This document shows positions 9,741 to 19,259 of a DNA stretch of 54,366 bases, in pieces. Position numbers and translations under genes: made by a program. The notes under the pieces were generated by a model. It was given only the letters and a program-made list of their open reading frames with translations, was not told where the DNA came from and did no database searches. This DNA comes from Rouxiella silvae (lineage in GTDB: Bacteria > Pseudomonadota > Gammaproteobacteria > Enterobacterales > Enterobacteriaceae): NCBI RefSeq assembly GCF_002093625.1, contig NZ_MRWD01000038.1:1-54366 (forward strand), in the 5' to 3' direction. Each line of letters opens with the position of its first letter. Positions within the stretch are counted from its first letter, which is position 1.

Positions 9741-10586
9741 TTATTGTCTGGCCAGTCGCGCGGTGGTTGGCTCAAACAAGAAATTTGCACGCCATGGGTT
9801 GATGTCGAGACCGCCGCGACGGGTGTAACGGGCATAGACGGCAAGGCGCGTTGGCTGGCAAAAATGTAGAATATCGTTAAAAATACGCTCGACGCACTGC
9901 TCGTGAAACTCATTATGATTACGGAACGAGACCAGATAGCGCAGCAGGGCTTCTCTGTCGATTGCAGGCCCACGATACTGGATTTGTACTGACCCCCAGT
10001 CAGGCTGGTGCGTAATCAAACAGTTTGATTTGAGCAAATGGCTCACCAGCGTTTCATCCACAATTTTATCGCTGGTTGAATTGAGCAGATAATCAGTGCT
10101 GAAAGCATAGTCACTGATTTCAATGTCCTGCGCGTCGATACACACGCCAGCAAAACGCCCAATCGGACTGCCTTCTAACGCATGCAGCGGCTGCAGGCTA
10201 ACAATTACGCTGCCGTTTGCGCAGGCGGCCAAGTCGGTTTCGAGAGTCTGCTTGACGCTGTTCCAGCTATCGAATTTTGTCTGGTTAAAGCTGTTAAGAT
10301 AAAGTTTGAAACTCTTGGACTCGATAAGATTAATGCTGTCGGCCTGGAGGCTTATTTCACCTACCGCAACCTGTGGCAATCCTTTGGCATTGAGCCATGA
10401 AATTTCGTACATCGTCCAGATATCGGCACCGTGAAAGGGCAGAGAGTCAGGATACAGCCCCAGTGGCTCACGGTTCATACTGCGCGGAACGGCCTGCAGC
10501 AGAGAAGCATCGTATTGGTCGCGGTAGGGTGTGGCTTTACCGAGTGTCAGTTGAGAAAGAGCGGGGTTATCCTGATACGAGGACAT
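9741..10586 (-). CDS. queF: NADPH-dependent 7-cyano-7-deazaguanine reductase QueF
   Basis: QueF reduces the nitrile of preQ0 to the amine preQ1, a committed step of queuosine synthesis for tRNA. The 281-residue product is of the long bimodular T-fold type. The QueF motif ESKSFK (residues 89-94) binds NADPH, and Cys189 in [14 protein letters not shown] is the nucleophile that forms the thioimide. ATG 10586 follows AAGGTGA at good spacing. A start at 10625 would add 13 non-conserved residues. It is divergent from syd with about 92 bases between starts. Confidence 0.96.
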   Translation of the reverse strand: MSSYQDNPALSQLTLGKATPYRDQYDASLLQAVPRSMNREPLGLYPDSLPFHGADIWTMYEISWLNAKGLPQVAVGEISLQADSINLIESKSFKLYLNSFNQTKFDSWNSVKQTLETDLAACANGSVIVSLQPLHALEGSPIGRFAGVCIDAQDIEISDYAFSTDYLLNSTSDKIVDETLVSHLLKSNCLITHQPDWGSVQIQYRGPAIDREALLRYLVSFRNHNEFHEQCVERIFNDILHFCQPTRLAVYARYTRRGGLDINPWRANFLFEPTTARLARQ

Positions 10587-10678
10587 GCTGTCACCTTGAT
10601 AAGAGATTGGTACAATACAAAACAAATTGCGTATCCCGCTAGTTTAACGCACAGCTGGCCCTGAAGATGAGAAAAAAT

Positions 10679-11230
10679 ATGCACCATGACGTTTCCGATG
10701 CCCTGCGGGGTTTTACTCAGCGCTATGTCGACCTGTGGAAGCAGGAAACCACTAACCCACCCGCCAGTGAAGATCTCTTTGGCATCGCGTCTCCCTGCGC
10801 GGTAAGAAGCAGCGACACTGAGGTTTTTTGGCTGCCACAGCCATTTGTTCCGGCTTCTGAATTGAGCAATGTTGAACGTGCTCTCGACTTGCAGCTGCGT
10901 CCCGAGGCGCACGCGTTTTATACCACGCAGTTTGCCGGTGACATGACAGCGCGTTACCTTGACCACACTTTTTCGCTGGTACAGGTTTGGAGCGAAGATG
11001 ACTTCATCCGCTTGCAGGAGAATCTGATCGGCCATTTGCTTACGCAAAAGCGTCTTAAATTGTCACCTACCGTTTTTCTGGCGACGACTGAGTCTGAACT
11101 GATGCTGATTTCTTTGTGTAATATCAGCGGTGAAGTGGTGTTGGAACAGTTCGGCAGTAAAAAGCGAACTATCCTCTCGTCTTCGTTGTCTGAATTCATT
11201 ACAATGCTCGCCCCGCGGTATCCCAACTAA
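10679..11230 (+). CDS. syd: SecY-interacting protein Syd
   Basis: Syd is a peripheral inner-membrane protein that binds the cytosolic face of SecY and is proposed to proofread translocons or aid their turnover. The 183-residue product matches E. coli Syd throughout ([16 protein letters not shown] and [16 protein letters not shown] are all conserved). Start 10679 (MHHDVSDAL) aligns with the homologue; an ATG four codons earlier at 10667 is equally in frame and cannot be excluded. Its downstream neighbour is csrB, as in E. coli. Confidence 0.93.
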   Translation: MHHDVSDALRGFTQRYVDLWKQETTNPPASEDLFGIASPCAVRSSDTEVFWLPQPFVPASELSNVERALDLQLRPEAHAFYTTQFAGDMTARYLDHTFSLVQVWSEDDFIRLQENLIGHLLTQKRLKLSPTVFLATTESELMLISLCNISGEVVLEQFGSKKRTILSSSLSEFITMLAPRYPN

Positions 11231-11269
11231 CTTCAGGGGGAATTGGCTCACGTTGTTGGCTCACATTCG

Positions 11270-11287
11270 TGTGAGAGATCTCTCACA
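11270..11287 (+). promoter_or_regulatory. UvrY (SirA/GacA-type) binding site upstream of csrB
   Basis: The perfect 18-bp palindrome TGTGAGAGATCTCTCACA is centred about 176-185 bases before the csrB start. This fits the GacA/UvrY box and lies near the distance (about -190) reported for E. coli csrB. A second, degenerate box starting TGTAAGACATCT follows at 11293. UvrY is the response regulator of the BarA/UvrY two-component system; binding here is inferred. Confidence 0.8.
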
Positions 11288-11424
11288 AACGCTGTAAGAC
11301 ATCTCCTATATTTACTGCTAATAATTTCCCCTGTAATTATAAAAAACAAATTATTTCAATTAGATAGTTTAGTAACCCCCAGGCTAACTCGGTGTATTGG
11401 TACTATTAGTTTTCCGTATTAGTC

Positions 11425-11453
11425 TTGCTTCAAGGGGCTAAATCGACGATTCT
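11425..11453 (+). promoter_or_regulatory. Likely csrB promoter
   Basis: TTGCTT (11425-11430) is followed after 17 bases by GATTCT (11448-11453), just ahead of the conserved RNA 5' region. The -10 box is a poor match to TATAAT, as expected for a promoter that needs an activator such as UvrY. The exact start site is uncertain by several bases. Confidence 0.5.
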
Positions 11454-11454
11454 A

Positions 11455-11817
11455 GTCGTGCAGAAGGGAAGCATGAAACTGAACATTAGGATGATGGCGG
11501 TTTCATAAAGTAGGGGAAGACTCAGGACGGGTCAGGACAGCATCGGAGCATGCTAGGATGTTTCAGGACGAAACAAGGGACACCTCCAGGACGGAGATTG
11601 AGAGCCAAAACATGGAGTTTGGTGGGTCAGGAAGACTAAAGGACAAACGTCAGGATGACCAGGACGATACGTCAGGATGAAAGTGGGACGAAGCAAAGGA
11701 CGGCTGGTTAGGATAACCGCAGGACAAGTTTTCAAGGAACGAGCAGGGAGCACATAGGTAGCTGGATTGCTATAAACGAACCGGGGGTACTGTGAAAACA
11801 GTACCCCCAACTTTTTG
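11455..11817 (+). ncRNA. csrB: CsrB carbon-storage regulatory RNA
   Basis: CsrB sequesters many copies of the RNA-binding repressor CsrA, freeing its mRNA targets (glycogen, motility, biofilm, central carbon). Between syd and the next gene, about two dozen GGA motifs, mostly AGGA(C/T) in short hairpin loops, are spaced 10-20 bases apart. Conserved blocks such as AACATTAGGATGATG, GGGACACCTCCAGGACGGAG and CAAGGAACGAGCAGGGAGCA match E. coli CsrB. It ends in the terminator stem GGGGGTACTGT/ACAGTACCCCC (11783-11808) with a short T-run. Predicted length, about 363 nt, is close to the E. coli 369 nt. The 5' end is placed by alignment. Confidence 0.95.
11783..11817 (+). terminator. csrB intrinsic terminator
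   Basis: An 11-bp stem, GGGGGTACTGT with ACAGTACCCCC, closes a GAAA tetraloop and is followed after AAC by TTTTT. It marks the 3' end of CsrB. Confidence 0.9.
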
Positions 11818-11918
11818 TTAGTATCCTAAAAACTGCGGCATACGGCCAGTAGCGCCTTTATAGGTAACAATTTTTGCCCCTCAGTGAATACTCAATCAAT
11901 ATATATCCACTCTTTTTA

Positions 11919-13169
11919 TTAGCCTATAGCCCCCAGACTGTCTTCTGCCTTGCTTTGCGATTTAGGCAACAAGAAGAGTGTGGCGTAAATATCCAGCAAA
12001 TAAATGGCTGCCAGCAGGCTAATTGCCGCCGTGAAGGCTATTTGTGAAGCAAGCAGTCCTATCACCAGTGGCCCAAAACCACCCACCCCGCGTCCAAGAT
12101 TAAACAACACGTTCTGCGCCGTAGCCCTTACGTTAACCGGATAGCTGTCGGAAATTAGCCCGCCGTAGCCGCCAATCATGCCGTTCACAAACATGCCCAT
12201 CACCGCACCGGCAAAGAGCATCGCCGTGGGATCTTTAAGCTGGGCATAACAAACAACCATCACTACTGCACCGACCTGATAGATAAGAAAAATTTTCCAG
12301 CGAGCGAAGCGGTCGGAAAGAACGCCAAATAACCAGATACCAAAGGTCATGCCGATCACAGTAACCGCAGTCCACATTCCTGATTTAGTCAGTGAGAAAC
12401 CAAAGTTTTTAGCCAGATAAGTAGGCATCCAAATCATCAGCCCGTAATACCCAAAGTTTTGTACCGAAGTTAAAATGAGGATACCTACACTGCATTTGGT
12501 CGTTGCACGGTCCTTAAATAACAGGCGGATTCGACTGAGCAGAGGCTCTTGCTGTTGAGCTGAAGATTGCTTAACAAACTCTTCGGGTTCACCCATCGTT
12601 CTGCGGATCAGGAAAGAGGCGAGGGCGGGCAGCAGTCCGACTAAAAACATGCCTCGCCAGCCAATAGTGCCAAGCAGCAGCGGCGTCAGGAATGCTGCCA
12701 TTAGCACCCCTAATTGCCAGCCCATGCCGACGTAGGCAGAAGCGCGGTTGCGTTTTTCGACCGGCCAGGCTTCGGCAATCAGCGCCATACCAATGCCGAA
12801 TTCACCGCCAAGACCGACTCCCGCCAGCGTTCGGTAGGCCAGCAGGTCCCAGTATCCCTGTGCCAGGGCACACAGGCCGGTGAAAAGTGAGAACATTAAA
12901 ATAGTGAAGGTCAGCACTCGAATTCTGCCAAAGCGGTCACTGATCGGGCCAAATATTACGCCGCCCAATACTGCCCCAATAAGCGTCCAGGTGACCAACG
13001 AGCCGCTCTGCGAGGCAGTAAGGCCGAGTTCAGAAGCAATAGCAGGTAACATAAATCCGAGGATAAGAAGGTCAAAGCCGTCCATTGCGTAGCCCGAAAC
13101 GGAGGCCACCATTGCCTTGACCGGCGTGGCGTGTTTTTTTGAGTTTATTGTTGAGTTCGCTGGCATCAT
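11919..13169 (-). CDS. Major facilitator superfamily transporter, sialate/aromatic-acid:H+ symporter-like
   Basis: A 12-segment MFS permease of about 416 residues; substrate unknown. The first helix contains GYAMDGFDLLILGF, the DGFD signature of the AAHS/NanT-type symporters. The loop between helices 2 and 3 has GPISDRFGRIRV, the MFS A-motif, and helix 4 has RTLAGVGLGGEFG. The central cytosolic loop (about residues 190-215) is charged. Start is uncertain: TTG 13178, ATG 13169 and ATG 13166 are in frame and none has a clear Shine-Dalgarno. It converges on csrB. It is absent from this position in E. coli, so it marks lineage-specific content. Export and import are both possible. Confidence 0.85.
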   Translation of the reverse strand: MMPANSTINSKKHATPVKAMVASVSGYAMDGFDLLILGFMLPAIASELGLTASQSGSLVTWTLIGAVLGGVIFGPISDRFGRIRVLTFTILMFSLFTGLCALAQGYWDLLAYRTLAGVGLGGEFGIGMALIAEAWPVEKRNRASAYVGMGWQLGVLMAAFLTPLLLGTIGWRGMFLVGLLPALASFLIRRTMGEPEEFVKQSSAQQQEPLLSRIRLLFKDRATTKCSVGILILTSVQNFGYYGLMIWMPTYLAKNFGFSLTKSGMWTAVTVIGMTFGIWLFGVLSDRFARWKIFLIYQVGAVVMVVCYAQLKDPTAMLFAGAVMGMFVNGMIGGYGGLISDSYPVNVRATAQNVLFNLGRGVGGFGPLVIGLLASQIAFTAAISLLAAIYLLDIYATLFLLPKSQSKAEDSLGAIG

Positions 13170-13391
13170 TAAAGTCAATTTATGTAAAGTGCGCCTATTT
13201 TGCCCGTAGCCGCGCCTGGGTACCAGTATGAAAAACTAATAGTTGATTGAGGCAGGCTATGCTTAAGGGGGTTGAAAAAACGTTTTGTTGCGTGAGCAGA
13301 AGTTTGGGACGCGGCGGCTTCAATGCTATGATTCGCCCTAATTTCGGCGCGCTATCCACAACCCGCACGTGTTCAATACAGAGAGTTATTG

Positions 13392-13706
13392 ATGAGTACA
13401 GAAAATCAGGTCCGCGAAATATTGCAGGATATTGAGCAAGTTATGCGTCAACTGTCTTTATGGCAACCTATGCCTCCAGAGCCTGAGGCTTTCGAAAGTA
13501 AAGAGCCTTTTGCCGTAGATACCATGTCGGCCGAGCAGTGGTTGCAGTGGGTTCTTATCCCACGTATGTACGCGTTATTGGCCGCAGAGGCGCCGTTGCC
13601 GACTCGTTTTGCCATCACCCCTTATTATGAAATGGCCCTTGCCGGACAGGAGCGTCTGCACAATGTTCTGCAGCGTCTTGACGATTTGCTGAATATAGAA
13701 GACTGA
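13392..13706 (+). CDS. yqcC: YqcC family protein (DUF446)
   Basis: A small cytosolic, mostly helical protein of unknown function, 104 residues. It carries the family pattern LWQ(P)MPPEPEAF, EPFAVDTM, EQWLQWVLIPRM and a C-terminal LQRLDDLL helix. The start is ATG 13392 after GAGAG; a TTG one codon earlier is less likely. It abuts truC (the truC start is 1 base after the yqcC stop), so the two are coupled as in E. coli, which points to a role linked to tRNA modification without proving it. Confidence 0.92.
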   Translation: MSTENQVREILQDIEQVMRQLSLWQPMPPEPEAFESKEPFAVDTMSAEQWLQWVLIPRMYALLAAEAPLPTRFAITPYYEMALAGQERLHNVLQRLDDLLNIED

Positions 13707-13707
13707 C

Positions 13708-14478
13708 ATGCTGGAAATTTTATATCAGGACGAGCATCTTATCGCGGTGAACAAACCCGCCGGCATGTTAGTCCATCGCAGTTGGCTCGACCGGCATGAA
13801 ACTGTTTTCGTGATGCAAACGCTGCGCGACCAGATTGGCCAGCACGTATTTACCGTGCACCGTCTGGATAAACCGACCTCTGGCGTACTGCTGCTGGCGC
13901 TGTCGAGCGAGGTGGCACGCCTGCTGTCGCAGCAGTTCGAAGAGCATAAAATGACCAAGGTTTATCATGCGGTGGTTCGCGGCTTCGTGATGGAAGACGG
14001 CACCGTCGATTATGCCCTGACGGAAGAGCTCGACAAGATAGCCGACAAATTTTCAAATCCAGACAAAGCTCCACAGCCTGCGGTGAGTCATTATCGCGTC
14101 CTGGCGCGTCAGGAAATGCCGGTGGCCATTGGCCGCTATGAAACGGCCCGTTACAGTCTGGTTGAGCTTAAGCCGGAAACCGGCCGTAAACACCAGCTGC
14201 GTCGCCACATGACGCACTTGAGGCATCCGATTATCGGCGACACCGCGCACGGTGATTTGAAACAAAATCGCGGAATGGCGCAGCATTTTAACTGCCCAGG
14301 GCTGATGCTGCACGCCAGCCATATGCAGCTTCCTCATCCGGTGACCGGCGAGATGTTGTCAATTACTGCCCGTTGGGACAGCCGCTGGCAGAACGTGGTT
14401 GAGCGTTTCGAGTGGCAAGGCTGCGTGAGCGAGTTGGAAAGAGTTGAGTTTCCCGTGCAGGCGGGTCAGGATAGTTAA
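13708..14478 (+). CDS. truC: tRNA pseudouridine(65) synthase TruC
   Basis: TruC isomerises U65 to pseudouridine in the T-stem of tRNA-Ile1 and tRNA-Asp. The 256-residue product belongs to the RluA family. The catalytic motif HRLDKPTSG lies at residues 51-59, with nucleophile Asp54. N-terminal [10 protein letters not shown] and C-terminal [15 protein letters not shown]-binding motifs are also present. It is encoded directly after yqcC, with yqcA starting 31 bases downstream, so the three form a probable operon. Confidence 0.96.
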   Translation: MLEILYQDEHLIAVNKPAGMLVHRSWLDRHETVFVMQTLRDQIGQHVFTVHRLDKPTSGVLLLALSSEVARLLSQQFEEHKMTKVYHAVVRGFVMEDGTVDYALTEELDKIADKFSNPDKAPQPAVSHYRVLARQEMPVAIGRYETARYSLVELKPETGRKHQLRRHMTHLRHPIIGDTAHGDLKQNRGMAQHFNCPGLMLHASHMQLPHPVTGEMLSITARWDSRWQNVVERFEWQGCVSELERVEFPVQAGQDS

Positions 14479-14509
14479 CTTTTTTGGATTTAGTAAGGGA
14501 GTAGGCAGC

Positions 14510-14962
14510 ATGGCTGAGATTGGTATTTTCGTCGGTACCGTATACGGAAACGCATTGCTGGTGGCGGAAGAGGCAGAAACGCTGCTTAAGAAGCAGGGCC
14601 ATCAGGTTAAAGTTTTTGAAGAAGGAAGCCTTGAGGCCTGGCAATACTATCGCCATCATTTTGTGCTGATCGTCACCTCAACGACCGGTCAGGGCGATCT
14701 GCCTGACAGCATTGCTCCTCTGTACGACGCAATCCGCGACAAGGTTGGCTATCAGCCAGAACTGCGTTACGGCATTATTGCGCTGGGCGACAGCAGCTAT
14801 GACTTCTTCTGCGGCGGCGGTCACAAGCTTGATGACCTGTTGCAGGAGCAGGGCGCTAATCGTTTGGGCGAGATGCTGGAAATCGATGCGATTGAACAGC
14901 CCGAACCTGAGTTGGTCGCGCTTCCATGGGTCGAAAAGTGGACCCAATATTTCGGTCAGTAA
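14510..14962 (+). CDS. yqcA: Flavodoxin YqcA
   Basis: A short-chain flavodoxin of 150 residues that binds FMN and carries electrons; its physiological partner is not established. The phosphate-binding loop FVGTVYGNA is at residues 7-15, followed by [12 protein letters not shown] and [13 protein letters not shown] around the isoalloxazine ring. ATG 14510 follows GGGAG; the frame is open upstream into truC but that extension is not conserved. This gene is the last of the block that lies at 63 min in E. coli. Confidence 0.94.
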   Translation: MAEIGIFVGTVYGNALLVAEEAETLLKKQGHQVKVFEEGSLEAWQYYRHHFVLIVTSTTGQGDLPDSIAPLYDAIRDKVGYQPELRYGIIALGDSSYDFFCGGGHKLDDLLQEQGANRLGEMLEIDAIEQPEPELVALPWVEKWTQYFGQ

Positions 14963-15025
14963 ATTCCTGACCTCAGTTTAAACATTGAGTTTTGATAACT
15001 CGGTGTTGATGAGAGTGACTGATAA

Positions 15026-15060
15026 AGAAAAGGTCAGAGCATGTAATGCCTGACCTTTTT
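15026..15060. terminator. Bidirectional terminator between yqcA and yaeH
   Basis: The stem AAAGGTCAG/CTGACCTTT, extended by GCAT/ATGC across a GTA loop, has an A-run on the left and a T-run on the right. It can therefore end both the rightward yqcA and leftward yaeH transcripts. Confidence 0.85.
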
Positions 15061-15085
15061 CTATTTTTATCTGACAGACAATCTG

Positions 15086-15475
15086 TTAGCGACCGTTAGT
15101 CAGCTTTTCGAGATCGGATTCAATTTCGGCAATCTTGTTGGTTACCACAGACTCGAGGTGGCGCAGGTCGTCGAGGATTTTACGCTTAAGATCGACTTCA
15201 ACCTGTTCACGCTGGCAAATCTGGTCCAGTTCATCGATAACGTAGCGCAGGTTTGGGCTAATCTCGTGGATCTCTTTATAGCCCTGTCCTGCGTTGTCGG
15301 CGGCAATCGTCTTACGCTGACGTGGATACTTGAATTTCACGCTTTTGGCAAAAAACTCGCCTTTATCTTTGCGAAAGTAGATCTTGAGAATGTCGTTATT
15401 CGCCTCTTGACGGAGGCTGTAGCGATCTACGTCATCAGGATTATTAATACCCAAGCTTTTCAGGTTGTCAAACAT
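15086..15475 (-). CDS. yaeH: DUF3461 family protein YaeH
   Basis: A conserved cytosolic protein of unknown function, 129 residues. It is nearly identical to E. coli YaeH over its length ([40 protein letters not shown]). The C-terminal third ([11 protein letters not shown]...LEKL) is a charged, probably coiled helix. It is transcribed on its own: a terminator lies between it and dapD upstream, and another lies downstream. Its adjacency to dapD is shared with E. coli. Confidence 0.95.
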   Translation of the reverse strand: MFDNLKSLGINNPDDVDRYSLRQEANNDILKIYFRKDKGEFFAKSVKFKYPRQRKTIAADNAGQGYKEIHEISPNLRYVIDELDQICQREQVEVDLKRKILDDLRHLESVVTNKIAEIESDLEKLTNGR

Positions 15476-15542
15476 AGCGGCACCTTTTGTGTTTACACGC
15501 GAAATTACTGTGACCGAAATAATTATGATGAACGCGACAATA

Positions 15543-15572
15543 AAAAAGCGGGTTGATATACCCGCTTAATCA
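15543..15572 (-). terminator. dapD terminator
   Basis: On the minus strand the stem AAGCGGGT/ACCCGCTT (15546-15567) is followed by TTTTTT. It lies immediately after the dapD stop and separates that gene from yaeH. Confidence 0.85.
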
Positions 15573-15574
15573 GT

Positions 15575-16396
15575 TTAGTCGATAGAGCGTAATAACTCAT
15601 TAAGACCGGTTTTGCCTAAGGTTTTGGCATCAACCTTTTTCACGATGACGGCGCAATACAAACTGTATTTACCGTCTTTAGAAGGCAGGTTGCCGGAAAC
15701 AACCACAGAACCCGCCGGTACGCGACCGTAGTGAACTTCGCCGGTTTCGCGGTCATAAATCTTGGTGCTCTGACCAATGTAGACACCCATTGAAATCACG
15801 CAGCCGTCTTCAACGATAACACCTTCAACGATTTCAGAACGTGCGCCGATGAAGCAATTGTCACCGATAATAGTAGGGTTGGCCTGGAGGGGTTCCAGAA
15901 CGCCACCGATGCCTACGCCGCCGGACAGGTGTACGTTTTTACCGATCTGCGCGCAAGAACCTACTGTTGCCCAGGTATCAACCATGGTGCCTTCATCAAC
16001 GTATGCGCCGATGTTGACGTAAGAAGGCATCAGAACCACGTTACGTGCAATGAAAGAGCCTTTACGCACGGCTGCCGGTGGCACCACGCGGAAACCTTCA
16101 CGCTTGAAGCGAGCTTCATCGTAATCGGCAAATTTCATTGGAACTTTGTCGTAGAAACGGTTTTCTGCGCCCTCCATAACTTCGTTATCGTTGATTCTGA
16201 AAGAGAGCAGTACCGCCTTCTTCAGCCACTGATGCGTAACCCATTCGCCGTCAATCTTCTCGGCAACGCGCAGCTCGCCGCTGTCGATTTTGTTGATAAC
16301 CTGATTAACCGCGTCGCGCGTTTCGCTGTCGACGTTGGCCGGAGTGATATCTGCACGGCGCTCGAAGGCCTGTTCAATGACGGTTTGCAATTCCAT
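15575..16396 (-). CDS. dapD: Tetrahydrodipicolinate N-succinyltransferase DapD
   Basis: DapD transfers succinyl from succinyl-CoA to tetrahydrodipicolinate in the lysine/diaminopimelate pathway. The 273-residue product has an N-terminal helical domain and a left-handed parallel beta-helix built from hexapeptide repeats (for example IGKNVH, IGDNCF and IGARSE between residues 130 and 215). ATG 16396 ([11 protein letters not shown]) follows AGAGAAGAG. A start at 16441 would add 15 residues that run into the glnD spacer and are not conserved. It lies 57 bases downstream of glnD. Confidence 0.96.
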   Translation of the reverse strand: MELQTVIEQAFERRADITPANVDSETRDAVNQVINKIDSGELRVAEKIDGEWVTHQWLKKAVLLSFRINDNEVMEGAENRFYDKVPMKFADYDEARFKREGFRVVPPAAVRKGSFIARNVVLMPSYVNIGAYVDEGTMVDTWATVGSCAQIGKNVHLSGGVGIGGVLEPLQANPTIIGDNCFIGARSEIVEGVIVEDGCVISMGVYIGQSTKIYDRETGEVHYGRVPAGSVVVSGNLPSKDGKYSLYCAVIVKKVDAKTLGKTGLNELLRSID

Positions 16397-16453
16397 ACTC
16401 TTCTCTTTATCTGATAGTGATGTTGAAAGTAAAATAGCCAAGCATTACTTGTA

Positions 16454-19150
16454 TCATATTTTATCGAAGGGGTTGAGCACCTCAGTCAATCTATGCTCAA
16501 TTTCCCGACGCGTTTGTTTATCTAATGCCCGACGTTCGCCGTTGGCAAGGATAAATAAATCCTCGACCCGCTCGCCGATAGTAGATATGCGCGCGCCGTG
16601 AAGCGACAGCCCCAGATCGGCAAATACTTCGCCGACGCGCGCAAGCAGGCCGGGTTGGTCCAGCGCGACCAGTTCCATATACGTTCTGCGATCGGTGTGG
16701 GTTGGCAGGAAACTGACCTCCGTTGGTACGCTGAAATTACGCAGCTTGGGTGAAGGTCGGCGCGCTCGCGGCGGCTGGTAAGCTTGTAGCATCGCCTGTT
16801 CCAGAGCAAAACGCGTGGTTTCGTGACGATCCTGCGCCAGCGGATTGCCGTCTGGTTCAAGCACGATAAAGGTGTCCATCGCCATACCGTCGCGATTGGT
16901 AAAAATCTGGGCGTCATGGATGCTGAGATTGCGACGGTCGAGCTCTCCGGCAACGGCGGCAAACAGATAGGGTTTGTCCGGACTCCAGATAAATATCTCG
17001 GTTCCGCCGCGCGTCGCCTGTCGGCTTACCAGCACCAGCGGCTTGGTTGAGTCATGGTCAAGCAGATGACGGGCGTGCCAGGCCAGCTGATTCGGGGTGT
17101 GGCGCAGGAAATAGTCAGAGCGGCAGCGGCTCCAGATACGGTGCAGCGCCTCTTCGTCAATATTGTCCATACGCAGCAGTGCCAACGCCTGCAGGCGGTG
17201 ATGGCGTACTCTTTCGCGCAAATCAGGCGTATGTTGGGTGCCGCGACGCAGCTGTTTTTCGGTCGCAAAATAGAGCTCGCGTATCAGGCTCTGCTTCCAG
17301 CTATTCCAAAGGGTTTCGTTGGTGGCGCAGATATCGGCGACGGTCAGGCAAACCAAATAACGCAGGCGATTTTCAGTTTGCATTTCGGCCGCAAACTGCT
17401 GGATCTCAGTGGGATCCTGAATGTCTCGGCGCTGGGCGGTAACCGACATCAACAAGTGGCAGCGCACCAGCCAGGAAACCAGCTGGCTTTCGTTGGAGTT
17501 CAGCCCGTGCAGTTCGGCAAATTCCTGCGCGTCGTGCGCACCCAGTATGGAGTGGTCACCGCCGCGGCCCTTAGCGATATCGTGGAACAGCGCCGCCATC
17601 AGCAGCAGCTCGGGCTGCGGCAGACGCGGGAAGAGATCCACGCACAGGGGATGACGTGGACGCGTTTCTTCGTCGGCAAAGCTTTCAAGCTTTTGCAGCA
17701 CGCGAACGGTGTGTTCATCAACGGTGTAGGCGTGGAACAGGTCGAACTGCATCTGACCGACAATCAGACCCCATTGCGGCATGTAGGCCCAAAGCACGCT
17801 GTGGCGGTGCATGGGAACCAGCGCCCGCGATACTGCGCCCGGATGGCGCAGTATCGCCATAAAAATTTCGCGCGCTTCTGGAATGGTGCAGAGTGGCGTT
17901 TTCAAATGCCGACGCATACGGCGCAGCAAACGCACCGTGGTCGAGTAAATGCCTTTTATCTCACGATGACGCACCATCAGATAAAACATGCTGATAATGG
18001 CCTGCGGCTGGCGGTCAAACAGCGTCTCGTCGCGCACGTCAATCAGGTCACCGCGCAGCTGGAAGTTGTCGTCCAGCGGACGTGGTTTTTCATTAGGCCC
18101 AATCGCCAAAATCGCTTCATCAAACAGTTGCAACAGCATCTGGTTCAGCTCGCCAACGCGTCGCGTCATACGATAAAAGTCTTTCATCATTCGCTCAACC
18201 GGCTCATTTCCTTCGCCCTGGTACTGCAAAAGCTGGGCAACGTTGAGTTGGCGGTCAAACAGCAGGCGGTTGTCGTAGCGGTTGAGGATAAGATGTAGGG
18301 CAAAGCGAATACGCCACAGGAAGCTTTGACACTCGTTTATTTCATTGCGTTCGGCCTTGGTCAGAAAACCAAAGCTGACCATTTCATCAAGCGACGTTGC
18401 GCCAAAGTGGCGGCGTGCTACCCACAGCAGCGTGTGAATGTCACGCAGGCCGCCGGGGCTGCTTTTGATATCCGGCTCAAGATTATAGCTGGTGCCGTGA
18501 TAGCGCTGATGGCGTTCGTTTTGTTCGTCAATCTTGGCGCGGAAGAAGGTGGGGGAAGGCCAGAATCCGTCGCTAAAAATATGCTTTTGCATATTCAGGA
18601 ACAGCGCAACGTCGCCGCAAATCAGGCGAGATTCAATAAGATTGGTAGCAACGGTCAAATCCGCCAATCCTTCGAGCAGGCACTCTTCCAGCGTACGCAC
18701 ACTGTGGCCTACTTCCAGTCTCAGGTCCCACAGCAGAGTGATCAGCTCGCCAATCCGCTGTGCCTGCTGATCGTTGAGTCGTTTTTGGCTAAGTACCAGC
18801 ACGTCGATATCCGACAGCGGATGCAGTTCGCCACGGCCGTAGCCGCCCACCGCGACCATAGCGGTTTCGGGAATTTTATCAAAACCGAAGAAAATCCACA
18901 GCCGCTGCAGCATTTGGTCAATATAAAGCGAGCGGGCGGCGACTAATTCTTCAACACTCTGCCCACAGTTAAACGCCTCGGCCAGCCACAACTGGAACTC
19001 GTCCATGTGCTGTTTGAGTGACTGGCGATTAAGTGCTTCATCGGGATAAGAAGAAGGGGACGCGGGCTTTTCAGGAAACGTGCGCGTTATCTCAACCGGC
19101 AGTGGCAGAGCAAGGTGAACAAGATCTTTAGACAAAAACGAATCAGACAT
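16454..19150 (-). CDS. glnD: Bifunctional uridylyltransferase/uridylyl-removing enzyme GlnD
   Basis: GlnD senses glutamine and adds or removes UMP on the PII proteins GlnB/GlnK, setting nitrogen assimilation. The 898-residue product is slightly longer than E. coli (890). The nucleotidyltransferase motif [18 protein letters not shown] is at about 101-118. The HD phosphohydrolase domain in the middle has [14 protein letters not shown]. Two C-terminal ACT domains ([13 protein letters not shown] and [20 protein letters not shown]) bind glutamine. It lies between map and dapD on the same strand. Confidence 0.97.
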   Translation of the reverse strand: MSDSFLSKDLVHLALPLPVEITRTFPEKPASPSSYPDEALNRQSLKQHMDEFQLWLAEAFNCGQSVEELVAARSLYIDQMLQRLWIFFGFDKIPETAMVAVGGYGRGELHPLSDIDVLVLSQKRLNDQQAQRIGELITLLWDLRLEVGHSVRTLEECLLEGLADLTVATNLIESRLICGDVALFLNMQKHIFSDGFWPSPTFFRAKIDEQNERHQRYHGTSYNLEPDIKSSPGGLRDIHTLLWVARRHFGATSLDEMVSFGFLTKAERNEINECQSFLWRIRFALHLILNRYDNRLLFDRQLNVAQLLQYQGEGNEPVERMMKDFYRMTRRVGELNQMLLQLFDEAILAIGPNEKPRPLDDNFQLRGDLIDVRDETLFDRQPQAIISMFYLMVRHREIKGIYSTTVRLLRRMRRHLKTPLCTIPEAREIFMAILRHPGAVSRALVPMHRHSVLWAYMPQWGLIVGQMQFDLFHAYTVDEHTVRVLQKLESFADEETRPRHPLCVDLFPRLPQPELLLMAALFHDIAKGRGGDHSILGAHDAQEFAELHGLNSNESQLVSWLVRCHLLMSVTAQRRDIQDPTEIQQFAAEMQTENRLRYLVCLTVADICATNETLWNSWKQSLIRELYFATEKQLRRGTQHTPDLRERVRHHRLQALALLRMDNIDEEALHRIWSRCRSDYFLRHTPNQLAWHARHLLDHDSTKPLVLVSRQATRGGTEIFIWSPDKPYLFAAVAGELDRRNLSIHDAQIFTNRDGMAMDTFIVLEPDGNPLAQDRHETTRFALEQAMLQAYQPPRARRPSPKLRNFSVPTEVSFLPTHTDRRTYMELVALDQPGLLARVGEVFADLGLSLHGARISTIGERVEDLFILANGERRALDKQTRREIEHRLTEVLNPFDKI

Positions 19151-19208
19151 AAGTGTGCAGCCTGTATGGATGTAAATGACAAAATTAATAACAATGACAT
19201 AATACTTC

Positions 19209-19237
19209 GAAAAAAAACCGGCGATATCTGCCGGCTT
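19209..19237 (-). terminator. map terminator
   Basis: On the minus strand GCCGGCAGATATCGCCGG folds into a short GC stem followed by seven T. It is placed between the map stop and the glnD start. Confidence 0.8.
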
Positions 19238-19259
19238 CTACTGCACTACTTTTTACGGC

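Noticed and set aside
13247-13435. A 62-codon frame between the MFS gene and yqcC
   Set aside because: It overlaps the yqcC start, lacks a Shine-Dalgarno and shows no family pattern.
17054-18298. A 414-codon open frame on the plus strand
   Set aside because: It lies wholly antisense to glnD in a GC-rich gene; the product is His/Gln-rich, with no recognisable domain and no ribosome site. glnD itself is conserved over its full length.
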